Assembly (NCBI GenBank): GCA_964019165.1
Contig: OZ025275.1
Span: forward strand, 434,001-498,000
Direction of reading: 5' to 3'
DNA length: 64,000 bases
DNA from: Mastigias papua
Taxonomy: Eukaryota; Cnidaria; Scyphozoa; Rhizostomeae; Mastigiidae
Part shown: positions 1-41,007 of the stretch, piece by piece
How the letters are laid out: every line of letters starts with the position of its first letter
How positions within the stretch are numbered: the first letter of the stretch is position 1
The notes under the pieces: generated by a model
Told to the model about the DNA's origin: nothing
The model's input: the letters and a program-made list of their open reading frames with translations, nothing else
Database searches by the model: none
Made by a program: the position numbers and the translations under genes

Positions 1-490
1 TCTTTGGATTTTAATAATTTTTTGTTTTTATTCATAGATTAGAATTTTTATATATAGAACTGTTTTTATCAATTATTTGGTGTGTCTTTTCATATTTTCG
101 CTTAATCTCAGGAAACCCAACAGTTTTAGCAGAATTCCTAAAGGTTATTGGGAGTTTATATTATTGACTGTTGCATTTCCTTTATTCTGTTGAAATGTGC
201 TTTTTCCATAGTTTCTGATCAAGTAGAATTAATCACTGAAGAGGAGTTTTAGAAAATGATATGAGAATTCCATTGTTATGTTATGATAACCACATCTAAA
301 GTTCTGAATGCGAACAGATCTTGAAATTCTAGACTTTTTAATTTTGGAGCACTACAAGCCTCTTTTTGAAGTCGAAGGCATTCTTGCGTTCAAGTTCAAG
401 GTTCTTAGTATATGATAATTTTGTCACTTAAAACTAAAACAGCAGATGGTCATGATATTTCTGGCATCGTTTGTGTTTCTTTTTATCTAG

Positions 491-712
491 GTGACAAATT
501 CTGATGATCATGTTGTAGAAAGAGCAAAATCCTGGTGTGAGATGGTTGGGCTAAATTATTTCAGATTCAATCCTCCGCTATCAGAGGACGTAGAACTCGA
601 TGAACAAAATAACAATGCATTAATTACTATGCTGTGGGATGCAAGAGTCTATTTGCACAAAAACAGAGATTTAGTAGATAAAGCTGCGCGTATTTTGTTG
701 GGAACTGATTAA
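491..712 (+). CDS. PLA2G6: Calcium-independent phospholipase A2 (PLA2G6-like), last coding exon, partial
   Basis: Terminal exon of a patatin-type phospholipase that hydrolyses the sn-2 acyl ester of phospholipids. Only the C-terminal 73 residues are in the window; the catalytic part lies upstream, outside it. A polypyrimidine tract and AG at 489-490 form the acceptor, and the stop is TAA at 710-712. The peptide carries the conserved tail pattern of vertebrate PLA2G6: an Ala-Lys-Ser-Trp-Cys-Glu-Met stretch, then YFRFNPPLSEDVELDE, then an aromatic and acidic helix ending LLGTD. The pattern Trp-Cys-Glu, Tyr-Phe-Arg-x-Asn-Pro, Leu-Asp-Glu is what I recognise from family knowledge. The preceding 1-490 reads as intron. 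A possible ATTAAA polyadenylation signal is at 891-896. PNPLA8/9 relatives are the main alternative. Confidence 0.82.
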   Translation: MTNSDDHVVERAKSWCEMVGLNYFRFNPPLSEDVELDEQNNNALITMLWDARVYLHKNRDLVDKAARILLGTD

Positions 713-2172
713 ATGTTTTGATAAAAGCTTACCAGAGGCATTTGCTATCTCAAATGGATATTCACTTTGTCTATGTTGAGATATATATTAGATATATTTA
801 TTGGTTTTATTACAGAAAGAGCACAATACAAGTCATGGGTTGTGGGGAAGAATAGTTGACAAGTTAATTATTTGATATCAGTTTGGACGAATTAAATATC
901 TTTTAAAAATATTATGGAATTTTTGCTTTAATATCATGCATGTTTTTGTATTTAAGAATGAAATCTAGTAAATGGGACCTAGTTAATGACGCATTTACTT
1001 ACACATCTTACACAGAACTGGCATAGTTTTCTCTATTCTTATTTCTAGTCATTTGCAGAGCCAATGTGAAAACATTTTTTTTGTGATTGTACTGAATTTT
1101 AACTTATATTATACTGAAACCAGATAACCCCCATGAGGGCTTATTCGAGAGTGGGGACTTATTTGTCAGAAATCATCTTTAGAGTGGGGCTTATACCAGG
1201 TGGGCTTATTTACAGGAGGGGGGTTAATCGAATCATCGCGATAGTAGGAACAGTATTTGACAAAGGCTGCTGTGATTGCGAACTGACAATGATGTCAAGA
1301 CATTGCTATGCATGTACTATGGGAGATGAGTCATCGTAGCTGCGATGGAGCTTTGATATTTGTTAAAACCTTTTATCAAGAAGACGGGGCATTCTTCTCT
1401 TGGCCAATCAAAGTCTCGGAATCGGAAGTTGTGTACAGGCAATTCTATAGTGTTTTGCCCTCAGATTATGAGCCTGAAAATTGAGCTGTAAGACGCTGAA
1501 CACAGTTGAAGAACCGTTGACAAAAGAATGGAATAAATTATGAAGTAAAGTTGAATGAATATCAATAAAGATTTTATGCTTCGATGACTATTTCCCACCG
1601 TTGCATTTTGTACTTGAATGCAGCCAGGGATTTTTCATGGTTACTGGAAACAAGTCTCCTCCAGTCTTTTACTTTCAAATATTGTGAGATATTGATGAAC
1701 AACGAACTGGCTTGGTTCTTTAATATTTGCTTTTATTGCAAGACTTGTCTTTACGGCAGAACAAAGTAAATCTGCTTAACTCTCAACGAACTGGCGCGTC
1801 AGAGACAAGGGAAGGAAGCAAACTCACGCTCTGTATAGTTCGCACACTTTGCACCGAGAAGTTGAAGTTAGCGCGCAAGTCGGTTTATATTGATACGTTG
1901 CAAATAGATTTATGGAATTTCCTGTTAGGCAGGGAGGGTTCCATTCTATCAGATCATTCACCAGTCTGTAATCGAGTCTTGTTTAATACACGGACAACGT
2001 GAAGATGCGATTCGCAAGTCGTCAAGCACAGACGTCCAGTTGGTCTAGGATTTTTTCAGTTGAATATTTGTTTTGAAAACTGTTTGACATTGGAGAGTTT
2101 GTTATTTCGTTTTGCGTTCACCCAGAGACAACTTTGTTTATTCTAATGACGGATAGCAGACCAAAAGCCAAG
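713..2172. other. Intergenic stretch: PLA2G6 3' flank and sidekick 5' flank
   Basis: No convincing coding exon. It should contain the 3' UTR of the phospholipase gene (possible ATTAAA at 891-896) and the 5' UTR and promoter of sidekick. Open frames at 1133-1339, 1584-1769 and 1727-2002 have no recognisable domain. 1130-1232 holds a G/T-rich stretch in which GGGCTTATT-like words recur, probably a dispersed repeat. No TATA box close to the sidekick start was convincing. Confidence 0.6.
1130..1232. repeat. GGGCTTATT-word repeat
   Basis: Recurring words GGGCTTATT, GGGGACTTATTT, GGGGCTTATAC and GGGCTTATTTAC at a spacing of about 20 to 40 nt, G-rich in an otherwise AT-rich flank. Possibly a fragment of a dispersed element; no ends defined. 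Confidence 0.35.
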
Positions 2173-24933
<22,761 letters not shown>

Positions 24934-26802
24934 TGTTTGCGCAAGTTTTTAGGCAGTCTAGTTTTCAGACATTACATAAGTCGAAGTGTATGGTGGACAC
25001 CGAGATGAAAGATAGGCCATACGATATTATGCGGTGCTGTGACCAATCAGAGAAGTGCAGCATGTGCCCGATGAGTGTAGAATTGTCTTGAGGTATTCAG
25101 TTTCAGGAAAGACTCGGTTGACAGCTTTCGTGACAATTAGTTGTTGTAATTTTTTATTTTTCATCCTATTTTCCGACGCCATTACTACCTTTTGTGAAAT
25201 TTCAAGCCAATGTTTGGGATTTGCACTAATTTTAAGTAACTCTGGTTATTGCTTTAAAGAGTAACCTTGGAATTTAAAAGAGTACAACAGTTAAGTTATA
25301 TCTTATTCAATCAATTGCCATTCTGAAAAGTCAAGTGTCCTCATTTGATTCATCTTGTAAAACAGTTTGTCACAGATGGAAAATGGCTCTTTCGATTAGC
25401 ACATAGTTATCTCATCTACACGTTTTTTATAAGAAACCTCTTTTTCGTCTTAGTTTCAATTTTCTTAACTTTCCCTACAATTGAGGCTGAAATTTTCTTA
25501 ACTTTCATTACAGTGAACTGGCTAAAAGAGGTTACTATTATTTGTTACAAAAGGTTTGATCTTTGTTAACCAAAATTATCAAAGAAATGTTTTGAACTTT
25601 GTAAAGGAGCTTGCAGATAATGAGCTAATATCGATTTCAGGCGCATGAAAAATGTGAATTTTGGAATTTGAGCCTGATGATTTTCTTAAGATTTTTGACC
25701 CTCATTTTCTTATAAACTTTTTTCTTCTTAAAGGAAATGTGTATACATTACCGTTCGTATTTTTTTTGCATTCTGCTGGTTTATTCATGAGAGAGTCCAT
25801 CCCTCTTTTACAAAATATTTAGGTGTAAGATTTGTTAGTAATTTTTCATATGCTTGAGACTTTGTGCAATCGGCTATCAAGCTTATACTTATATAGCAGA
25901 ACTGTGTCTTTGCATAGATGTATTTTTCCTTTTAGAGAACACCAAAGTTATTTAGGAGACTTGTACAGAAACTTTTCACGAGCCAGTTGATTAATTTACA
26001 CTATTGTGCTTTTGTTTGGTGCCATTTGTCAACAGCCTCGTATGTGTTTTATTAGATCTTGGATTTATAGTATTCACTTTTATTGTTCATAATTGTAGAA
26101 TTGCCTCGTTTTCATGAAATCCGAAAGATATGCTTTGTATTACTTGCACTGATTTTTTGATGATGGCCTTATATTAAATTGCATGGTCTTATTCCATATG
26201 ATAAAATAGTTAACATACATTATTATAAGTTATTTTTCTGCCTTGTGTCTTTGGAACTTATATTCACATTATCAATTTATGGTTTCATGAACTTATTCTA
26301 AATCAGAAAGAAATGAAAAGTGAAAGTGCGAGAAAATCAGAAAGAATAATTATAGAATCAATCTTGTAAATCATTTTCAATTATGAATAAGGCAGATTTG
26401 TCCTGAAAATGTAAAAATCATAGAAGTGCAGGTTCTATGGAAGATTTAAGGGTGTGTGACTCTTCCCAGTAATATAAATAACAAATATAATTCCTAGAAG
26501 TTTCTTATATATTTGATATATTTTTGTTTCATCACGGGTGTTCTAACTCTGTTATCATCATGTGGTAATTAAATGGTGTAGCTCATACCTTTCCAACCAT
26601 TAGTTGCTTTTAAATATTGAAATATCAAGAAGATCTGAGTACAAGTAAAAACAAAATGAATAATTTAAAACACAAATATATGAACAAATTAATTTGACAC
26701 TGGTGTTATAAATTAAAGCAAGTGAACAAATTGTAGGCTGACAAATTATACAATTTTCCAGAAATTTCCTCATAAATGATGCATATTGTTAGATGATAGG
26801 CT
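24934..26802. other. Convergent intergenic region: sidekick and BFAR 3' flanks
   Basis: No supported gene. Expected to hold the sidekick 3' UTR; a possible ATTAAA signal lies at 26173-26178, and no AATAAA was found. The BFAR 3' UTR on the minus strand should also end here. Short open frames at 25055-25264 and 25345-25569 are AT-rich and match nothing I know. Confidence 0.6.
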
Positions 26803-27403
26803 CTAATTCCTTTGAAGTTGAAAATCAAAGTGCCAATTGAATGCTTGATTTCTTTCCAAGTTGTTTGGAAGTCTCTGTCTGTAGGAGGCAATTCTGCGGA
26901 ACAGCCTGTTCAAGGCATCAAAAGGACTGATGAAAAACATCCATGAGAAGATCATATCACAGATGAAAAAAGGAATGAATGGCCAAAGTATCTTCAGCAT
27001 TAAACTGCAACCTAATACCCAGATGAAATTTTTGAGCATCATTCCAGGAATGGCTCTGAAATGAAACAATAACATTTGCTATTGGTAAATACCATCTATC
27101 TATATCTATCTGCACATGCACACACATTGTATGTATACATATTTATATATATATATATGTTTACTTAAAGGATAGTATATTTGTGGTCTATTCTTTATAT
27201 ATATATATCAGATATCAGGGGAGTTAAAATAAGCCACTGTGGTCTAGTGGCTGCGACACTTGCCTGGAATGTGAGAGACCCTGGTTCAATCCCAGGTGGT
27301 TGCAAGTTTTAATTTTCTCCTGATCTTTCTGAGCATTATATCAACCCCTTTCTGTTTGCACCGAAAAAGGAGAAATCCTGGTTACTCGCGAGCTACTGAT
27401 TGC

Positions 27404-27502
<99 letters not shown>

Positions 27503-30500
27503 ATCATTACTGATGATTTATTGAAACATCTACATTTAAGTGAAGTACATTTTTGATTTTGTCTTGTATATATTTATATACTATGTAAAGGTGGCTCTCA
27601 TTCAGTAATATATATATATATATATTATATATATTATATATATTATATATATGTGTGTTTAGTACAAATGTTTTGCCATTATTACAGCAAAAATTTTTTC
27701 AAAATGTCCATCATGTTCTTCCCAAACACTAATAATTGCATTGATCCTTTCTCCCAAAAACAATGCTTTTAACTTTGGTACTTCTCGTCAATCAATTCAA
27801 ACAATATTACTAATATTATTTTCAACACTTAAGTTTATTATTCCTGTTAGTTTATTGCTATTTCCTTTCAATGACCTACAAGCATATTATCTGATCATCC
27901 AATTTCTTTTTTCCACTTTAGTAACCTTTTGATGCATTGTTGTATATATGGAATTCTGACAAACTGTGCAATGAAATGATTAAAGAAAAGAAAAATAAGC
28001 ATTTACTTGTAGCTTTCAAATTGAAGGAGCCATGCAGCATTTGTTAGTTCTAAGCACCCCATTGCAAAAGCATGAAATATGACTATTTGTGAAATCCAAT
28101 AATTTACAGCCAAGAAGCAAGAGGCATAATAACCAAGCATGTAGTATGGAAATGTCATTGTCCAAAATATGAAAGATTTCCATTGTTCCCAGGATGGTGA
28201 TATTGTCTGCAATGAAAATTAAATAAATGTGCACATTGGCTATGAATGGAAAAAAGTAATCTAAAGACATGCTAGCAGCCTAAAAAAAGCCTCAGTTTTA
28301 ATCGAGGTAGCAAAGCATGTCAAAGTTGAATGGCAAAAATCTAAATATGTATGCAAACATACCGAATTAAATGAGTGAGCATCATTCAGTCCACATGTCC
28401 GATGTAAAAATGGTATGAATAATTCCGTATAGTCAAACAGATACAAATACAAAATCATAGTTCTTGGGAATTGCCGCAATCCGAATAGAAGAAACAATGA
28501 CTTGGCTCTATTTGCAGCCTAAAAAACAAGAGGGTTGAAATGTAACAAGTTTGCTACAGACACCATTCAATCAAAACAACATGTTAATTGAGTAGTTGGA
28601 AAATAGAAAACCATAACAACAAAGATGAAGAAGGAAGAGGACTGAATCAATTAGAAAGCTCTTCCACTATAAATTGTAGAACAGGCAGTTGTATTGGGGT
28701 GTTGGATATGCTGTGCTGTTTATTGCTTCTTGCCACATGTATAGGATGGGACTGGTTGAGAGTTGCATCTTGAAATAAGCAGATCATTTCAACACTAGAG
28801 CAAATAGAATTGCTTCAAATACTAATAGTAGATTAAGCCAAAAAGTAAAAATGGCAGCAATATTATTGGTCCGATAATACTTTATAATGCTAAAACCAAT
28901 GATCAAATAGACAAGGTAATTTTAGCTCACTTTGAACTCCCAAAAGTCACCAGGGATATCTTTCTTCCTTAACATAATCCTCTTCAATGCTGCAATGAAA
29001 ACTCTTCGATGAAGACCAAGATGCATGTTAATAGGTGGATTTGCTAAGTCATCTTCTGTCATTTTCACAAGAAGACTGCCATCAATTCCTGCTGATCTAA
29101 AACGATCATCATAAACTCCTTTGGCCCATTTTCCTTGCTCTCCAACCCAATATGCAACATCATCTGGAGTCCATTCCGTGATTATCTTGCTATCCAATAA
29201 CACTTCTGGGCCTCCAAATAATGTCCTCATTCCAATTGCAACAAGCTATGAACAAACAACAGACTATGGATTCCTATACAATCTCTGTGACAAATGGTAA
29301 AATCTTAAATGGATCAAAGTGCCATAGGTACTGTTCACTATCTTGTACACATAAAATCATCCTACCAACATGACAACAAAAAGTACATTATATATAGCAT
29401 ACATCTGAAATTCAAATACTAATATGGGCCTTTAAATAGATAATAAATAACATGATGTTGTTGGTCTGAGAAAAGTGAGTCATACTGTACTAAGGTAATA
29501 ATAATAATGAAAATGTTTATACAGGGTAACCTCTTCAGGGCCCTGTGTCTAAAACTATGATATATTGCAGTAAAGCTTTATAACATAGGAATATAATGAT
29601 TATGTACAACTGGTCATATTTAAAAGTCTACTGTCATCCATCTGTTTCCACCTGTTTGTTGCAGCAACACTATAGCAGTCATGTTGCTAAGTAACAACAA
29701 TAGATTCAGTATACAATATCAATATATCAACTCACAATTATAACAGCAATTATTATTGACAGTATAATACACAGAGTTCCACAATTTAATCGACGAGTGT
29801 TCCTTCGTTCATTTGCTGCATTTCTGTCTATTCGAACATGGTCTTCAAATGAGTTAAGAATACTAGCATAATCAGGCTGTGACTTCACCATCTTTGCTCT
29901 GTCTTCAATTCTCGCAGGATAAAGTTTTTCCAATGTATTCCTTAGAAAGAAAACATTGCAGGATTAATATACTAAATCAAATTTAAGGCAAAAACATAAT
30001 GTAAAAGAACATAAAATCAGAGCAACAAACGACAAGAAAATAATGTATTTATCTTGCAAATTGTCCAATATGATGGTATAACAGTGTATATAAACAAACC
30101 GTAAAGTGAAATTGACATTAGGAAACTCATTGACAGGTCTTCTGCATTCAACACATTCAGTTCTTTTTGACGTTTGCCACCATTTTGCTAAACAAAATCT
30201 ACAAAATGTATGTCCACATGGAAGAGTTGTTGGCTCCAGCAGGATTTCATAACAGCAACTACAAACAAAATCTTCTTCAAGGAGTTCATCTGTTTTCATT
30301 TTTGCCTCTTCTTGTTCTTCTTCTTCTTCTTTAGCTTCATTTTCATTAGATCCTTGAGCATTGTCTCTATTTTTCTTGTAAGGAAAAAACAGATCACATC
30401 AGATAAAATGCAATTTCATACACAAGACTTAAACAGATAGATACATACAGGCAAATCAACTCTGCTCAATGGGAACCCTTCAATTGAACAATACACATAA

Positions 30501-30593
30501 GCTACACATACATATACTCATATAAACATTCAAACATACATTTATGCATAAAGAGAGTACTACCTCACGGGATCTTTTCAACCCCATTACCAT
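26803..30593 (-). CDS. BFAR: Bifunctional apoptosis regulator, RING-TM-SAM-TM protein (7 coding exons)
   Basis: ER-membrane E3 ubiquitin ligase family that restrains apoptosis in vertebrates. Exons in transcript order: 30593-30564, 30374-30100, 29940-29736, 29245-28931, 28518-28363, 28206-28007, 27055-26803; total 1434 nt, 477 aa (human about 450). Domains: acidic N-terminal stretch (about residues 21-34). C3HC4 RING at about 48-87 (CSCC, CGH, CRFC, CVEC). A first membrane span at about 153-177 is created by joining exons 3 and 4 ([12 protein letters not shown] then LVAIG). SAM domain at about 186-255 ([10 protein letters not shown] ... [15 protein letters not shown]). Several hydrophobic segments follow (residues 280-440), with a basic C-terminus. 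This order matches BFAR and no other RING family I know. Start: the ATG at 30593 is the first in the exon that splices in phase to the acidic exon. It is head to head with LCMT1. Confidence 0.92.
27233..27304 (+). repeat. tRNA-like cloverleaf, probable SINE head
   Basis: A-box TGGTCTAGTGG at 27240-27250 and B-box GGTTCAATCCC at about 27283-27293. The 72-nt stretch folds as a tRNA: acceptor 27233-27239 with 27297-27303 (one C-U mismatch), T-stem CCTGG/CCAGG with loop TTCAATC, and anticodon loop CTGGAAT (anticodon GGA). It lacks the long variable arm that a true tRNA-Ser needs, and a non-tRNA body plus an AT tail follows, so a tRNA-derived SINE (about 27225-27500) is the better call. Lies in the last intron of BFAR, opposite strand. 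Confidence 0.7.
27398..27505. repeat. (AT)n microsatellite forming a long palindrome
   Basis: About 85 bp of AT dinucleotides flanked by exact inverted 11-mers: GATTGCATATA at 27398-27408 and TATATGCAATC at 27495-27505. The whole 108 bp is self-complementary apart from array register. Confidence 0.95.
27605..27652. repeat. TATATAT / ATTATAT simple repeat
   Basis: Short AT-only tandem repeat in the last BFAR intron, ending in ATGTGTG. Confidence 0.9.
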
Positions 30594-31205
30594 TGACCTT
30601 TAGGATTTCTTGCCTCTTGTGACTTTTAATGACGTATGACACTATTTGTCAGCCTCGATTGCCGTTCATTATCATGGGCTTGAGGCCATGCCTTTTAAGT
30701 GGTAACATAAATACAATAAACCTAACAAAGTTGTGAATAATTCGGATACTTTGAAGCGTATTTATCACTTTGATGAAATGTTGCAGCTTGATAAATATAG
30801 TCTTCGCGGTCTTCGCAAAGGATGACGTTCAGTTTATGAGCGCAATTGTTACCACAGGAGGCTTTTGACAGCATACAAGTTACATGCAAGTTCAAAAGTA
30901 ATACCTATTGATCATTCAAAGTGATTGCTTTTTCCAAAATTTCGAAATAGATAATCTATAATTTTTTCATCATTATTTCCACACATTCATGGTCACATCC
31001 GTCACATCCGCTTCGCTTTAAAAGCGTTACCAAGCAATACTCGGAATGAAAACGAGACAGATGGAAAAGCTGTTCTTCAAATACACTCCTATACACACAC
31101 CAAAGGTAGAGTACGAGGTGTTAATACTTAATGTAATATCAAGGATTACAAAACGGACTGGTAGGACAAAATAAAGATGAGGTTAAGCAAGTTCTAAATA
31201 TCAAG
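30594..31205. promoter_or_regulatory. Head-to-head promoter interval between BFAR and LCMT1
   Basis: 612 bp separate the two divergent start codons. The stretch is somewhat less AT-rich than neighbouring introns around 30780-30850 and 31000-31060. No clear TATA box was seen for either gene. A shared bidirectional promoter is inferred from the arrangement only. Confidence 0.45.
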
Positions 31206-37436
<6,231 letters not shown>

Positions 37437-38382
37437 TTGTACAAGAACTGATGCGCAACAACAAACACGACAATATTTTGCAAAACACAAACACATCTTC
37501 GTTTTCACTCGAGACATTTATAACTTTTCTTTGTATTATTAGTTATCGTTTTGAATTAAGTAGTGTGTCAATATGCTTTAGAATAATCAATTACTCTGCT
37601 GATGATAATCTTTTGCTGATTTTGTCGCATGTTTCTCCATCAATTTTATTGAACCTATGTAACAACTGAAGCTTAAATGCAACAAACACAGAAGACCTAT
37701 CAGCTCCAAAGCTGCCATTTCCATGCCTCCAAAGCGGCCATTATTTCCATGCCTTTCAATGAGTAAATTTAACGCACGCTACCAATCTCGCGCGTGGGAT
37801 CGTCTGCGCGCTAAACATTCGATTGTGAAGGCTTTCCTTGGTACCTGGATATGCATCTTTGATAAAGCTGGTGAGAGCGACATGTCGAGTGCGTGAACTG
37901 AGCTGGGCGTGTCCCTCCGCGCTCGTACGCGTCTCATTGAAAGGCCTGCATTTCCCAAATGGAAAGTCCAACAGAGGCCAACAGAAGTCCCCTTTTGTTT
38001 GCTAGATCTCCCCAAAGCAGCAATTTGCTGATACATTTTACAAGTCGAATCAAAGATAAAATGTCGCACTTTTACAAGTATCAGCTAAACAGTTTTAAGG
38101 ATATTTGTGATAGGCTTGCTTGTTTTCCAAGCAAAAATCATTGGTTTTAAAACTTTTGAAAGTTGCTGAGCGTCCAAAATGTTTCAATATTTTTAGTAAA
38201 GAAAGCATGAATTGCCAGGTATGAACAAAGGAGACAGAAAAACACTTAATTTGTTATTTCATAAAGCCTTTAATCATAATGTCATCGATCGCTTCTTAAG
38301 CCTTGTTTCCCTGCGTAGTCCAGCTAAATGTCTATCAGTTCCCCCTGATCCAATATCGATGGCCTCTGTGACCTTTGCAACA
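37437..38382. other. Convergent 3' flank of LCMT1 and USP
   Basis: No supported gene. Contains a GC-richer patch (about 37740-37960) bounded by a perfect 13-bp inverted repeat, GCCTTTCAATGAG at 37751-37763 and its complement at 37933-37945. A possible USP polyadenylation signal (ATTAAA on the minus strand) lies at 38269-38274. Confidence 0.55.
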
Positions 38383-38877
38383 TTAACTTTTCTCCTCCTC
38401 AGCCTTTGGTGGCGTGACAACAACTGGAACCCCAGAATGGTTGACGACATACGAGCTTACGCTTCCAAGGAAAGTTCTTCGGAGAAAATTCAACCCTCTG
38501 GAGCCCATGACTACTCCAGAAGCCTGCTTCTCTTTGATCATCTGACAGATCTTTTCTCCTGGGTTGTCTTCTGTACCCTCGACATACACTGAGCATTTGA
38601 CACCAGCTTTTTCGCACATATTTTTGTAATTATCAGCTATCTTCTTTGATTTTTCTACATTGTCATGGAGCTGCTTATGCCATTCATCAGGCGTAACAAG
38701 TGGTCCCATAACCATGAACGAAGCAGGCACTTTGGGAGGCTCAACTATGTTGACTATTCCAATATGGTCATCTTCGCGGTGCATGTGATTCAGATACCAA
38801 TCAAAAGCCCGATCACTGTGCTCTGATCCATCAACAGGCATTAATATTACCCTTGGTTTCTTTTCTTCTTGCGCCAT
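38383..38877 (-). CDS. Universal stress protein (UspA domain, ATP-binding type), intronless
   Basis: Small single-domain Usp protein of 164 residues. Seen: an N-terminal beta strand RVILMPVDGSEHSDRAFDWY, a VVMGSRG strand-turn, and a full ATP-binding signature G-x2-G-x9-G-S (GSRGLNFLRRTFLGS) followed by SSYVVNHSGVPVVVTPP, the usual end of Usp domains. The signature places it with the ATP-binding UspFG/MJ0577-type proteins. Its role in animals is poorly known; stress response is inferred from the family. The start is the ATG at 38877 (context CAAATGG); an in-frame open stretch continues upstream but has no ATG. The coding region has no intron, unlike every complete neighbour. A Tc1-like relic begins 157 bp upstream. 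Codon use looks like the neighbouring genes. Confidence 0.93.
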   Translation of the reverse strand: MAQEEKKPRVILMPVDGSEHSDRAFDWYLNHMHREDDHIGIVNIVEPPKVPASFMVMGPLVTPDEWHKQLHDNVEKSKKIADNYKNMCEKAGVKCSVYVEGTEDNPGEKICQMIKEKQASGVVMGSRGLNFLRRTFLGSVSSYVVNHSGVPVVVTPPKAEEEKS

Positions 38878-39033
38878 TTGTCTCAAGTTGCGATATATAC
38901 TCGGATTAAAAGGCAAGGCGATTCACACCCGACTTCTCAACTCACTTTAGGCCGGTCAAGGGACACAAGCGGACGAAGCAACAACTACAACAGGAAACAA
39001 TAAAATCTCAATACCAATCAGGGGGTTCTGCTA

Positions 39034-39742
39034 CACTACCGTTCAAAAAGCGTTGGGACGATTCGATAAAAGAATGATGGCGTCGACTTTGCTTCTATGT
39101 GGCAAGTCTGGCAACGTTGAGTTATTGTGATTAATTTTTGTTATCATTTAAGATTTTTTCTTATGCGGCTTTAAAAGCTATATTATGATTTTTCTTGTTG
39201 TGCACTTTGCTAATGTTTCAAACGTTAGCCTTTTTTGCACGCCAACACAATGTTTTGTAAAGGTTCAAACCTACTACATCGCAGCACTCCAATACAAAGA
39301 CCTTTCATGTCTTGGCGTCTTGATCTTCTTTGGTCTATCAACCCTTGGCAGATTTTTTACGGTACTAAATTTAAAGAACTTTTTGCATACAGCGAAAGCT
39401 GCATTCTTTGAGCACCCCACAATTGTTGCAATTTCTTGATAGCTTTTACCATTATTTTTCTAAAAAGCAATTTCCAAACACTTCTCGTATGATATTTCAT
39501 GACGTTTGATAAATGCCATTTTCATGTTTTTGGCATAGAAAAATTTTTCGGTTAATCTTTTTCGACTACTGTGGCGCAACTGAAAAGCTTTGAAACATAA
39601 ACAATGTCGTATAAAAAGTTCATGGTAATAATCGGTTGCCCTATTTGATATGAGAGGATCAAATGCATGTTTTTTAAAGCTTTCAACGTAAACGTCCTTC
39701 GAAACTTCGAATCGTCCCAATACTTTTTGAACGGCGGTAGTG
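39034..39742 (-). mobile_element. Deleted, inactive Tc1/mariner-like transposon
   Basis: 709 bp flanked by TA dinucleotides (39032-39033, 39743-39744). Inverted ends begin CACTACCG and share GTTCAAAAAG, then TTGGGACGATTCG, about 34 bp with small differences; this is the typical Tc1 end pattern. Inside, on the minus strand from the ATG at 39525, is a relic of the transposase N-terminal helix-turn-helix region: SYEKCLEIA, a stop at 39460-39462, then SYQEIATIVGCSKNAAF, VKNLPRVDRPKK. The catalytic DDE part is missing, so it is an internal-deletion derivative. Confidence 0.85.
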
Positions 39743-41007
39743 TACAACGCAGGGCAAATGAAGTGACAAATAGACAGCTATGTTAAATACTCCTGAGACA
39801 CTTCTGTCATCTCCAACGTTCAAAGAGTGGAGCAAGAGTTCACTGTTTAACTTCAATTTCAAACTTCTCTTTAAACCGGGATTTTACAGTGAACCACAAA
39901 AAAAAACAACATTAAGTATGTGTTCCGATCGTTAACCATTACCTGCCTTGAGAGAACTATCTCTCATTTATTTTCACATCCGTAATTATTATTAATGGAA
40001 GTCTTTGAAACAACCCTTTTATGAGTTTATTATTTTTAAACACTAGTCGATCTTCTCTTTTTGTCTGTAATGACAATGGAGAATTTCCGTTCATAATGTA
40101 ATAGTTTATTGTCAGACGAATCAAACCACTATTTTCTCAGTGTAAATTCAGCCTCCTTTACATTCCTTCTGGCTTGCTCCGCTTTTCATGTCTTCACCAT
40201 CCTGCATTGCCGGGGGCTACCTTTGCTTGCCCGTAATTTCACTTTTTATAGTGTCTCCCGGTACTTGTCTAACCTTCAATTTTAACAGCTAACCAACAGT
40301 AACTGTTCTGCTCTTATTATGTTTTGCTTTTATGATAAAATATGACTGCATTGACGTGCTTACCATTCTTCTCAGTTTTGTATCTATTGTTGATTAAGGG
40401 TGACTTAAGTAGAAACGCTGAATTGCATGGTAACATATGATGTTGTGTCTGGTTAATAGCTAGCAAACCTGGAAATAAACATGAATGATAGATAAAATTA
40501 AATGATAATGGAAAACGGTGCAATATGAATCGATGTTTTTAATACCCACAGGCAACAGGTAGTATGATCGCGTGATTGCGTAGGCGCATAGGTGGATACT
40601 GTTGTGTTGGATGTGGAATGCACGAGGGGAAGGAATGATAAAGTTATGATGAAGAAAAGCAAGTCTTTCGGCTGTTGTAAGTTCTTGATATGATCCATGT
40701 TCATTGTATTTAAACATTTGATACTCATAAATCTGTTATTAGGCTAATCAATTGATTTCACAGTATGCAATTAGTTTGCAAAGACGAGTTGCACACTGCA
40801 TTGCGATTTTACGATTGAAAATAAGACCTCTAGTCAAAATTTTTATTTTCTAAGGTGATAAGAAGAGATGTTATTACTTTTGATTTATAAAAACACTATC
40901 TTTAACTTATCTTGCTTTTCTTTTGTCATTGAATGTCGTCTGATTTTTGAGTATAGAGGATTTGAAAGCAAAATGCGAACAGGAAATTGACTTCGATATA
41001 TTATTAC

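Noticed and set aside
1133..1339. Small protein gene upstream of sidekick
   Set aside because: The frame starts inside a G-rich repeated-word stretch and shows no domain or splice support.
27233..27304. Functional tRNA-Ser(GGA) gene
   Set aside because: Folds as a tRNA but has a four-base variable loop, an acceptor mismatch and a SINE-like body and tail; a serine tRNA needs a long variable arm.
37751..37945. Hairpin or MITE from the 13-bp perfect inverted repeat
   Set aside because: Similarity stops at the 13-mers, there is no target-site duplication, and the interior has no further symmetry, so no element could be defined.
38878..38916. Upstream extension of the USP start
   Set aside because: The frame is open but contains no ATG; the first ATG is at 38877 in a good context.
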